Below are positions 8,037 through 15,099 of a DNA stretch of 15,356 bases, piece after piece. The number at the start of each line of letters is the position of its first letter. Positions within the stretch are counted from its first letter, which is position 1. The stretch is taken from assembly GCA_002169365.1 (NCBI GenBank), contig NHLE01000049.1, positions 1-15,356 of the forward strand. The letters run 5' to 3'. Both the position numbers and the translations under genes were made by a program. This DNA comes from Pelagibacteraceae bacterium TMED259 (GTDB taxonomy: Bacteria; Pseudomonadota; Alphaproteobacteria; HIMB59). The notes under the pieces were generated by a model. It saw nothing but the letters and a program-made list of their open reading frames with translations. It made no database searches and was not told the origin of the DNA.

Positions 8037-8627
8037 ATGAGTGAAAAAATTTCAGCACTTTTCTACGATCATAAAATAGGTTTATTTGGAGATCACGAAG
8101 GTAAAAATAATCTTTTAAAAATCAAAGAATTAAAAGATTTAAAGATTATACAAATAGCTAAATTTAAAAAAAGTCAGGTTGATGTAAGTCAAGTAAAGAT
8201 TGATGGACTTAACTTACCTTTATCGAGCCCACTAGTTTCAAGCAACGTTCAAACACGAATATTATGGATTGGTCCTGACACTTGGCTCTGCATTTCTAAA
8301 AACATAAGTATCTTAGATGATATCAACTCTAAATGTGATGGAGGTGATTTTGGTATAACTGATATCTCACATTCAAGAGCTGCAATTCAAATACAAGGAG
8401 ATCACGCAATAGATGTTTTAAAAAAAGGGTCTCCTTTAAATTTTAACGAAAATATTTTTTGCAAAAATAATTCTGCTAACACTACCTATAACGGAATTAA
8501 TATTATAATTGATTACATTGATGATAATCAAAAGATTTTTGAAGTTTACGCTTTAAGAAGTTTTGGTGGTTCATTCTATCACAGCATTACAGACTCTTCT
8601 TTGGAATTTGGCTACGAAGGGTTATAA
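8037..8627 (+). CDS. mgdD: N-methylglutamate dehydrogenase subunit D (sarcosine oxidase gamma-like)
   Basis: A 196-residue SoxG-family subunit, the least conserved member of the tetramer and structurally a partial GcvT-like fold packing against the alpha subunit. Recognisable pieces are RILWIGPDTWLCIS (about 74-87), the ITDISHSRAAIQIQG strand (about 106-120), VLKKGSPLNF (about 126-135) and the closing RSFGGSFYHSITDSS. Divergent sequence but normal length and the canonical fourth position in the beta-delta-alpha-gamma order support the call. It begins 2 bases after mgdC and has GTGAGG upstream inside the mgdC end. mgsA follows 6 bases after its stop, joining the dehydrogenase and synthase genes in one operon. 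Confidence 0.82.
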   Translation: MSEKISALFYDHKIGLFGDHEGKNNLLKIKELKDLKIIQIAKFKKSQVDVSQVKIDGLNLPLSSPLVSSNVQTRILWIGPDTWLCISKNISILDDINSKCDGGDFGITDISHSRAAIQIQGDHAIDVLKKGSPLNFNENIFCKNNSANTTYNGINIIIDYIDDNQKIFEVYALRSFGGSFYHSITDSSLEFGYEGL

Positions 8628-8633
8628 GATACT

Positions 8634-9512
8634 ATGTGTGGTATCGTTGGAATCTATTTAAAGAATAAAAAACATCAAAAAGATTTAGGAAAGCTTCTCA
8701 CTGGCATGATGAATAATATGGCCTCAAGGGGTCCAGATAGTGCCGGTTTTGCCATCTACGATAAATCTAATAAATATAAATATTCTGTGTGTTTAAATGC
8801 AGATTTACAAAATCAAAATTTATCTAAGCTTTTAAAAAATAAACTCTCGGCTATAAAGCTTAAAAAAGTTTCAGACCATGTTGTTATTGAAACCTCCACT
8901 AAACCTGAAAAAGCTATTGGGGTATTAAAAGATATCCAAGGTCTTGATATTGTTGGTTACGGAAAGTCTATTGAAATTTTTAAACAAGTTGGAAATCCAA
9001 AAGATGTAGTTAAAAAATTTTCTCTAGATAAATTTACGGGATCTCATGCAATTGGACATACGCGTATGGCAACTGAAAGTGCCATTACAACAGATGGCTC
9101 TCATCCTTACTCTACAGGAGAGGATGAATGCCTAGTACACAATGGTTCATTATCAAATCATAATAATCTTAGAAGGTCCCTTGTGAAAAATGGTGTAGAG
9201 TTTAAATCACTTAATGATACAGAAGTTGCTGCGGGATATATATCCAATAGCCTTAAAAATAAGAATTCTCTTAAAGACACTCTTACAAGTGGATTAAAGG
9301 ATCTTGATGGCTTTTATACTTTTATAACCGGAACAAGAAATGGCTTTGCTGTCCTTAGAGATGAAATTGCTTGTAAGCCTGCAGTTATTGCAGAGAATAG
9401 TGATTACGTTGCCATTGCCTCCGAATTTCAAGCAATGGCCCATTTACCAAACGTTAACAAAGCTGATATTTACGAGCCAAAACCTGGTGTAGTTTATTCA
9501 TGGGGTAACTAA
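8634..9512 (+). CDS. mgsA: N-methylglutamate synthase subunit A (class II glutamine amidotransferase)
   Basis: A 292-residue class II (Ntn-type) amidotransferase. After removal of Met1 the protein begins with the nucleophile Cys2 in MCGIVGIY, followed by MASRGPDSAGFAIY (29-42), GHTRMATES (about 141-149), and DECLVHNGSLSNHNNLR, the usual substrate and oxyanion loops. In N-methylglutamate synthase this subunit resembles the glutaminase part of glutamate synthase. It would release methylamine from gamma-glutamylmethylamide, or ammonia from glutamine in relatives; that mechanistic reading is by analogy. Inserted residues around 50-115 differ from short glutaminase domains. No strong ribosome binding site is visible before ATG 8634, so translation is probably coupled to mgdD. 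The TAA overlaps the mgsB ATG by one base (TAATG). Confidence 0.86.
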   Translation: MCGIVGIYLKNKKHQKDLGKLLTGMMNNMASRGPDSAGFAIYDKSNKYKYSVCLNADLQNQNLSKLLKNKLSAIKLKKVSDHVVIETSTKPEKAIGVLKDIQGLDIVGYGKSIEIFKQVGNPKDVVKKFSLDKFTGSHAIGHTRMATESAITTDGSHPYSTGEDECLVHNGSLSNHNNLRRSLVKNGVEFKSLNDTEVAAGYISNSLKNKNSLKDTLTSGLKDLDGFYTFITGTRNGFAVLRDEIACKPAVIAENSDYVAIASEFQAMAHLPNVNKADIYEPKPGVVYSWGN

Positions 9513-10192
9513 TGGATTTTGATTTATCAAAAAAAAAATTAACTGATGTTAATGCATTTCTTCAAAATATTGATTTAAAATCTAATCAAAGAGATTTTAT
9601 CGTTAAAAACCCTTCCGGAAGTCATGCGCTCTGTGCTGGACTTCAACAAGAAATAAATGTTTCAATTAAAGGTCATGTTGGCTATTACTGCGCTGGGATG
9701 AATAAGAATGCTAGCATTACGATTGATGGCAATGTTGGTACGGGCGTAGCAGAGAATATGATGTCTGGTATTGTTCACGTTAAAGGCAACGCCTCTCAGT
9801 CAGCAGGCGCTACAGGGCATGGGGGTACATTAATAATTGATGGAGATGCTAGTTCTAGATGTGGTATTTCAATGAAAGGTATAGACATTATAGTCAAGGG
9901 TTCAGTAGGACATATGTCAGCATTTATGGCACAAAGTGGCAACCTTGTAATATTAGGTGATGCAGATGAATATTTAGGTGACTCAATTTATGAGGCAAAA
10001 ATATTTTGTCTTGGTAGGGTTAAAAGCTTGGGTGCTGATTGTGTTGAAAAATCTATGAAGAAAAGTGATATAAATTCGTTACAAAAAATTCTTGATGCTC
10101 ATGACATTAAGGCAGATGCTAGTAAGTTCAAAAGATATGGCTCTGAAAGAAAACTTTATAATTTTAAAATAGACAACGTGGGAAGTTATTAA
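9512..10192 (+). CDS. mgsB: N-methylglutamate synthase subunit B (GXGXG beta-helix subunit)
   Basis: A 226-residue protein matching the C-terminal GXGXG domain of glutamate synthase large subunit, a right-handed beta-helix. Repeating turns are visible as HVGYYCAGMNKNASITIDG (55-73), NVGTGVAENMMSGIVHVKG (74-92), NASQSAGATGHGGTLIIDG (93-111), DASSRCGISMKGIDIIVKG (112-130) and SVGHMSAFMAQSGNLVILG (131-149), each about 19 residues and ending in a strand plus Gly. The domain is structural and lines the assembly between amidotransferase and synthase subunits. It starts within the mgsA stop and its TAA shares an A with the mgsC ATG, so all three subunits are tightly coupled. Confidence 0.88.
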   Translation: MDFDLSKKKLTDVNAFLQNIDLKSNQRDFIVKNPSGSHALCAGLQQEINVSIKGHVGYYCAGMNKNASITIDGNVGTGVAENMMSGIVHVKGNASQSAGATGHGGTLIIDGDASSRCGISMKGIDIIVKGSVGHMSAFMAQSGNLVILGDADEYLGDSIYEAKIFCLGRVKSLGADCVEKSMKKSDINSLQKILDAHDIKADASKFKRYGSERKLYNFKIDNVGSY

Positions 10193-11511
10193 TGTCAGAA
10201 AAAAATAAAAATCTTAAAGGATTTAGTACTTTTCCTTTAGACACTATTGCTGAGATTCAAAGATCAGCCAAAGAGGGTATTTACCAAATAAGAGGCTTGG
10301 GCGCAAAAAGAAAAGTTCCTAACTTTGACGATTTAGTTTTTTTAGGAGCTTCGGCTTCTAGATATCCTTTAGAAGGCTATAGAGAAAAATGCAATACATC
10401 TGTTGTAATTGGTGACCGTTTTGCAAAGAAACCGATTACACTTGATATCCCTATTACTATTGCTGGAATGAGCTTTGGTGCTTTAGGAGCCAATGCAAAA
10501 GATGCACTTGGAAGAGGCGCCTCTTCTATGGGTACCTCAACCACCACTGGGGATGGAGGCATGACTCAGGAAGAAAGAAAGTCCTCAAAATATCTTGTTT
10601 ACCAATTACTTCCTTCCCGCTATGGAATGAACCCTGATGACTTAAGAAAAGCAGATGCAATAGAAGTAGTTGTTGGCCAGGGTGCTAAGCCAGGTGGTGG
10701 CGGAATGCTGCTCGGACAAAAAATCAATGAGAGAGTTGCTTATATGAGAAACCTGCCAGAAGGTATTGATCAAAGGAGTGCTTGTCGTCATCCTGATTGG
10801 ACTGGTCCTGATGATCTAGAGATAAAAATTCATGAATTAAGAGAAATTACCAATTGGGAAAAACCTATTTATGTCAAGGTTGGTGCAGCAAGGGCATATT
10901 ATGATACTGCGTTGGCAGTTAAAGCAGGTGCTGATGTTGTAGTCTTAGATGGAATGCAGGGAGGAACTGCTGCTACTCAAGATGTATTTATTGAACACGT
11001 AGGTATTCCTACATTGGGAGCTTTACGTGAAGCTGTTGACTCGCTTAAAGAGTTAAATATGCATCGAAAAGTTCAACTTATAGTTTCTGGTGGAATAAGA
11101 TCTGGCGCTGACGTAGCTAAAGCAATAGCAATGGGAGCTGATGCGGTATCCATAGGTTCTGCTGCTATGATTGCACTAAATTGTAATGCTGATTTATATG
11201 CTGCAGACTACAAAAAACTTGGTACTGCTGCTGGATATTGCCATCACTGTCATACTGGAAGGTGCCCTGTGGGAGTCGCTACCCAAGATCCAAAATTAGA
11301 AAAAAGACTCGATCCTGAATTAGCAGGAAAAAGAGTTAAGAATTATTTAGCCACTCTTACTTTAGAACTCCAAACACTTGCTAGAGCAAATGGTAAATCT
11401 GATGTTCGAAATCTTGAGCCTGAGGATTTAGCCGCGTTGACTGTAGAGGCAGCTGCTATGGCAAGAGTTCCATTGGCTGGTACTTCTTGGATACCTGGTC
11501 ATAATATTTAA
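10192..11511 (+). CDS. mgsC: N-methylglutamate synthase subunit C (glutamate synthase-like FMN/iron-sulfur subunit)
   Basis: A 439-residue protein with the central FMN domain of glutamate synthases. The diagnostic GAKPGGGGML is at 164-173; other marks are PIYVKVGAARAYYDTALAVK, VVLDGMQGGTAATQ and the barrel end GGIRSGADVAKAIAMGAD. Cysteines at 350, 353 and 358 (YCHHCHTGRCPVG) lie where glutamate synthase binds a 3Fe-4S cluster, but spacing is C-x2-C-x4-C rather than C-x5-C-x4-C. Together with MgsA and MgsB it would make N-methylglutamate from gamma-glutamylmethylamide. The gene order A-B-C and the neighbouring mgd genes make this more likely than a true glutamate synthase, which would be one long polypeptide with a reductase partner. 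The stop TAA is in frame with, and three codons ahead of, the next gene's start. Confidence 0.87.
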   Translation: MSEKNKNLKGFSTFPLDTIAEIQRSAKEGIYQIRGLGAKRKVPNFDDLVFLGASASRYPLEGYREKCNTSVVIGDRFAKKPITLDIPITIAGMSFGALGANAKDALGRGASSMGTSTTTGDGGMTQEERKSSKYLVYQLLPSRYGMNPDDLRKADAIEVVVGQGAKPGGGGMLLGQKINERVAYMRNLPEGIDQRSACRHPDWTGPDDLEIKIHELREITNWEKPIYVKVGAARAYYDTALAVKAGADVVVLDGMQGGTAATQDVFIEHVGIPTLGALREAVDSLKELNMHRKVQLIVSGGIRSGADVAKAIAMGADAVSIGSAAMIALNCNADLYAADYKKLGTAAGYCHHCHTGRCPVGVATQDPKLEKRLDPELAGKRVKNYLATLTLELQTLARANGKSDVRNLEPEDLAALTVEAAAMARVPLAGTSWIPGHNI

Positions 11512-11520
11512 TTTAGAAGC

Positions 11521-12807
11521 TTGTATACTTATCCTTTTTGGTGGGAGTCGTTTCGACCTTATCTTTACCAAAATTGCACCCCTGAAAGAAAGACTTATGA
11601 TTTAATTATAGTTGGATCTGGCTATACTGGCATTAGCTCTGCAATCGAAGCTTGTTCACAAAACTTAAAAACTTTATTAATTGATCAGTCTGCGCTAGGT
11701 GAGGGCGCCAGTACGCGAAGTGCAGGAATGATATCTGGGGGTTTAAATTTAGGAAAAAAAATTAATTTATTTCAAGAATATGGAGATCAAATAGCCACTG
11801 ACTTTGTCAGGGAGTCTATTGATTCTTATAGATTTCTAGAGGATCAAATAAATGGTCATCACAATGATGTTAAATATCAAAAAACTGGAAGGCTTGTTTT
11901 AGCTCATAGTAAAAAAAAAGTAGAAGCTCTAAAGAAAAAAACAGAATTATTAAATTCATTAACAAGCCTCAAATTAGAATTTTTAAAAGATGTAAACAAT
12001 GAAATTTCTAATGATTATTACAAAGGAGGTATGTTGGTTCATGATGCTGCAAGCATTCATCCAAGTTTATTTTATAAGTTTTTATTGAATAAGGCATTAC
12101 GATGTAAGTTAGATATCTTTTCTCCTTGTAGGCTTTTATCCCATAAAAAAAAAGATAATTTTCATTTAGTTAATACTACTGAAGGTATTATTAAATCAAA
12201 ATACATCCTATTTGCCACAAATGGTTATAGTAATAATGAAATAGGAAAAGAAAACTATAGCATAATAGGAATTCCTTCTTACATCGCTGTAACAAATGAA
12301 ATTGGCAATGAAGTTATATCTAGAGCTATGCCAAAGCTTAGAATGTACTCAGATACTAAAAATGATTTATTTTATTTTAGACCTACGCCTGACCATAAAA
12401 GGCTCCTTTTTGGTGCATTTCCTATTTGGGCCTATCAAAAGGAAAACAGTAGATTTGTGAGGAGTTTTTTTTACAAAACTATTAAGCAAATCTTACCCAC
12501 TCTTAATAATTTTACTATCGATTATATTTGGGGAGGTAAGGTGGGAGTGACTTTTAACACACTGCCACAATTAAAACTTGAAAATAAAAAGATATACGTC
12601 TTTGGATGTAACGGAAGTGGGGTCGCATTAATGCCATATTTAGGACATAAGGCAATATCACTTATTACAAAAAAAACAAATTCACCAATGACTATTGCTA
12701 AAATAAAAATTAAAAAAAATTATCTTAAGTTAATTGTCATCTATTTACTTCCTTTTTTAGGTATTACTTATCGAATAAAAGAGAGATTAGAAAATAAATT
12801 TTTTTAA
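11521..12807 (+). CDS. DAO-family FAD-dependent oxidoreductase (gamma-glutamylputrescine oxidase-like)
   Basis: A 428-residue flavoprotein of the glycine/D-amino-acid oxidase group. The N-terminus YPFWWESFRPYL (about 4-15) followed by TYDLIIVGSGYTG and LLIDQSALGEGASTRSAGM is typical of PuuB-type oxidases and relatives; WGGKVGVTFNTLP and FGCNGSGVALMPYLG are the C-terminal FAD contacts. The C-terminal LKLIVIYLLPFLGITYRIK is hydrophobic but resembles the ordinary tail of this group, so I do not call a membrane anchor. The start must be TTG at 11521: the frame is closed by the mgsC stop 12 bases upstream, no other start codon lies between, and the next ATG falls after the FAD motif. It ends the long operon, 9 bases after mgsC. 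Family members oxidise amines or gamma-glutamyl amines; the substrate here is unknown, and a methylated or gamma-glutamyl amine is inference. Confidence 0.82.
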   Translation: MYTYPFWWESFRPYLYQNCTPERKTYDLIIVGSGYTGISSAIEACSQNLKTLLIDQSALGEGASTRSAGMISGGLNLGKKINLFQEYGDQIATDFVRESIDSYRFLEDQINGHHNDVKYQKTGRLVLAHSKKKVEALKKKTELLNSLTSLKLEFLKDVNNEISNDYYKGGMLVHDAASIHPSLFYKFLLNKALRCKLDIFSPCRLLSHKKKDNFHLVNTTEGIIKSKYILFATNGYSNNEIGKENYSIIGIPSYIAVTNEIGNEVISRAMPKLRMYSDTKNDLFYFRPTPDHKRLLFGAFPIWAYQKENSRFVRSFFYKTIKQILPTLNNFTIDYIWGGKVGVTFNTLPQLKLENKKIYVFGCNGSGVALMPYLGHKAISLITKKTNSPMTIAKIKIKKNYLKLIVIYLLPFLGITYRIKERLENKFF

Positions 12808-12843
12808 GTTATTTTTTTAAAAAAAATATATGCTTAATTTGAA

Positions 12844-12859
12844 TTTCATAATATGAAAC
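12844..12859. promoter_or_regulatory. Palindromic operator candidate at the IclR gene start (site 3)
   Basis: TTTCATA-A-TATGAAA, followed by C, matches the core of sites 1 and 2 at 15 of 16 bases; over the full 21-base alignment (12841-12861) it matches at 16. It ends only 3 bases before the IclR ATG, covering the place where a ribosome binding site would be. CATAAT within it also resembles a -10 hexamer. This position fits autoregulation by blocking transcription start, and suggests the mRNA has a very short or no leader. Confidence 0.6.
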
Positions 12860-12862
12860 GAT

Positions 12863-13633
12863 ATGACTGATGATCTTAAATATATTAATAAGTCTTTAGA
12901 AAAATCTTTTAAGATTTTAGAAATTCTTTCTAAGTCTATTTTCCCCCTCAAAGCTGCAAATATTTCTAGAAAAGCAGTTATTTCTCGTACGACAACTTTT
13001 CGATTGCTTTCAGTTTTGTGTCAACTTGGGTATATTCATAAAAATCCAAAAACCAACACATACATTGTTGGTCACAAAGCTTTTCAATTTGGTGAAACAT
13101 CGGATTACTTACAATCCATATCAGAGACCTCAAAAGAAATTCTTGAAGATATTTCAAATCAAACAAATTTAATTACTTATTTGGCAATGTTAGAGGGATC
13201 CCAAGTTGTGCATTCGGATAAAATATCAAGTAATAATAGTGATGTTTCTCATAGAACTTTTCGTATGAGATTAGATGCACATTGTTGCGCTCTTGGAAAG
13301 GTAATGCTTGCCTACAGGCCTGAAAATGAAATATCTTCTATTTATAAAAGCTATAACTTTTACCCGCACACCAATAATACTATCATTAATACTCAAGCCT
13401 TAAAAAAAGAACTCTCTAGAATTCGCTCTCAAGGCTATGCTTTGAATCATGGGGAGGCCTTCGATAATGTTTATGGTATAGGTGTAGCAATTTTAGATCA
13501 TGAAAAGAGATCTTTTGCAGGAATCTCTTTGTCGGGTAGTAGGAATATGATGAATCCAAAAACTATGAAGGACTATGTTACCTTGCTTCAAACTGCCTCA
13601 ATTAAGATTTCTAAGCTAATTGTTGATAATTAA
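12863..13633 (+). CDS. IclR-family transcriptional regulator
   Basis: A 256-residue regulator with an N-terminal winged helix-turn-helix: SLEKSFKILEILSKS (11-25) forms the first helix, KAVISRTTTFRLLSVLCQLGY the recognition region, and KNPKTNTYIVG the wing. The C-terminal ligand-binding domain shows RLDAHCCALGKVMLAY (about 138-153), then LSRIRSQGYALNHGEAFDNVYGIGVAILD, the conserved effector-pocket and dimer motifs of IclR proteins. Length is normal. No ribosome binding site precedes ATG 12863; only 3 bases separate it from an operator-like palindrome, so a leaderless transcript is possible. It lies between the two methylamine operons, both of which carry the same palindrome, so it is the obvious candidate for sensing a pathway intermediate such as methylamine, gamma-glutamylmethylamide or N-methylglutamate. 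Repressor or activator cannot be decided from sequence. Confidence 0.92.
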   Translation: MTDDLKYINKSLEKSFKILEILSKSIFPLKAANISRKAVISRTTTFRLLSVLCQLGYIHKNPKTNTYIVGHKAFQFGETSDYLQSISETSKEILEDISNQTNLITYLAMLEGSQVVHSDKISSNNSDVSHRTFRMRLDAHCCALGKVMLAYRPENEISSIYKSYNFYPHTNNTIINTQALKKELSRIRSQGYALNHGEAFDNVYGIGVAILDHEKRSFAGISLSGSRNMMNPKTMKDYVTLLQTASIKISKLIVDN

Positions 13634-13651
13634 GGTTTTTTAAGTAAATTT

Positions 13652-13672
13652 TTGTTTCATAATTTGAAACAA
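13652..13672. promoter_or_regulatory. Palindromic operator candidate upstream of the flavoprotein-gmaS operon (site 2)
   Basis: Identical over 21 bases to site 1 (TTGTTTCA-N5-TGAAACAA), and preceded by a similar GTAAATT. It ends 59 bases before the start of the downstream gene, nearly the same distance as site 1 has from mgdA (53). A possible -10, TATATT, is at 13684-13689, with the right operator arm near the -35 position. The matching placement in front of two operons of one pathway supports shared control. Confidence 0.75.
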
Positions 13673-13731
13673 TTAGTGTTTTTTATATTTTCCAAGATCA
13701 AAATGACCTTACTAAACCGGAGGTTAATATA

Positions 13732-15078
13732 ATGAGCTTACCATCTAATTGTGAATACTTGATTATAGGAGCTGGTATTCATGGCTTAAGTACCGCTTGG
13801 CACTTATGTAAAAAATTATCTAAAAAAGGACAGTTGAAAGAAAATTCTGTTGTTGTTCTTGAAAAAACAAAAGTAGGTGAAGGTGCAACTAGCGTTGCCT
13901 GCGGTATTGTAAGAAATAATTATTATCAGCCTGCAATGAGAAGTTTAATGGCTCATTCTGTAAATGTTTGGAATGAAAATGCTGAGGCTCTAACTTTTAG
14001 AAAAGTAGGGTACATGCAAATTAATTCACAACTAATGCACGAGGGAATGTCTGAAGTTTATCATCAACAAAAAGAAATTGGATATGATTCAGATTTTATT
14101 GAGGGCGCTGCTGATTGTGATAAGTATATGAAAGAAATGTTTCCTGATTGGCAAGCTCAAGGGATAACATCTGTTCTTCATGAAAAAAATTCTGGTTATG
14201 GTGCTAACATTGGTGCCAATCTTGGTTTTAAAAAATTAGCTGAATCGGCTGGGGCAAAAATTTTAGAGGGAGTGGAGGTAACGAATTTAATATCTTCAAA
14301 TGGTAGTGGAGCGGTCACTGCTGTTGAAACTAACCAGGGAAAAGTTGAATGTACACAGCTTGTTGTAGCGGCAGGTCCATGGGTTAGAAAATTTTGGGAA
14401 ATTTTAGAATTGCCAAATTCTGTTCAGATAAAACAACCTGACGGTTCCTTCACTGATGATATCCCAATGTGGTCTTATATGGCTCTTGAAGAAGGTGAAC
14501 TTGAAGTTGACCCCCACAGTTATCGAACTGCTCAAGGTAATGAGTATCCAGTTATTCACGTTGATACTGAATCAACTCTTGTTTCAAATAAAACTGGAGA
14601 AGTTATTCACGAAAATGAAATGTGGGGTTTTTATTACAAGCCTGATGTTTATAGAAATGGTATCCAAGGTGGTTCATCTCCCTATGATGTAACTAAGCCT
14701 TCGAATGAAGTTAATATTGATCCTTATGGTCATCAGTCAAATGAATTTCAGCCTCGATCCGCATTTGAAGATAAATTCACATCTGCAATGGCTTTTTGTC
14801 AAAAACAATTTGATGGTTGTCATGCCAACTACAAGAAGCAGAAAGCAGGCGGTATTGGGTGTGTAACACCAGATCGTTTTCCAGTATTCGACCAATACAG
14901 GGAAAATGTTTATATTATAGCTGATGCTAATCATGGATATAAAATGGCGGGTGTCGGTGATTTAGTATCTGACGAAGTACTTGGGAATAAATCTGAAATT
15001 CTAGAACCTTTCAGATTTTCTCGTTATGCAGAAGGGAAATTACATCCGGTCTCAAATAGTCCGTTCCCTTGGAGTTGA
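13732..15078 (+). CDS. DAO-family FAD-dependent oxidoreductase (sarcosine oxidase/dehydrogenase-like) upstream of gmaS
   Basis: A 448-residue flavoprotein. The FAD-binding motif is LIIGAGIHGLSTAWHL (10-25, Gly13-x-Gly15-xx-Gly18), followed by VVVLEKTKVGEGATSVACG. The C-terminal block GGIGCVTPDRFPVFD (373-387) and ANHGYKMAGVGDLVSDEVLG form the usual closing flavin contacts. Where monomeric sarcosine oxidase has its FAD-linking Cys, five residues before the Thr of TPD, this protein appears to have Gly; Cys377 is nearer to TPD, so the flavin is probably not linked in the same way. An acidic, aromatic middle region (about 245-345) is longer than in minimal relatives. The start is ATG with GGAGG 8 bases upstream. 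It is followed 21 bases later by the gmaS-like gene and preceded by operator site 2, so it probably serves the same pathway. Substrate unknown: an N-methylated amino acid or gamma-glutamyl methylamide derivative is a guess. Confidence 0.82.
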   Translation: MSLPSNCEYLIIGAGIHGLSTAWHLCKKLSKKGQLKENSVVVLEKTKVGEGATSVACGIVRNNYYQPAMRSLMAHSVNVWNENAEALTFRKVGYMQINSQLMHEGMSEVYHQQKEIGYDSDFIEGAADCDKYMKEMFPDWQAQGITSVLHEKNSGYGANIGANLGFKKLAESAGAKILEGVEVTNLISSNGSGAVTAVETNQGKVECTQLVVAAGPWVRKFWEILELPNSVQIKQPDGSFTDDIPMWSYMALEEGELEVDPHSYRTAQGNEYPVIHVDTESTLVSNKTGEVIHENEMWGFYYKPDVYRNGIQGGSSPYDVTKPSNEVNIDPYGHQSNEFQPRSAFEDKFTSAMAFCQKQFDGCHANYKKQKAGGIGCVTPDRFPVFDQYRENVYIIADANHGYKMAGVGDLVSDEVLGNKSEILEPFRFSRYAEGKLHPVSNSPFPWS

Positions 15079-15099
15079 TGTAATAGGAGGAATAAAAAA

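Noticed and set aside
3510..8627. Reading the four-subunit enzyme as a true sarcosine oxidase (soxBDAG)
   Set aside because: The subunits are homologous and sequence alone does not exclude it, but direct linkage to mgsABC and a shared operator with a gmaS-like gene make N-methylglutamate the better substrate call.
12808..12835. T-run/A-run palindrome after the first flavoprotein gene as a terminator
   Set aside because: The stem would be pure A-T with no GC clamp; termination before the IclR gene is possible but not supported by this sequence.
14456..14692. 78-codon plus-strand frame inside the second flavoprotein gene
   Set aside because: It is out of frame within a conserved gene and shows no independent start signal or family resemblance.
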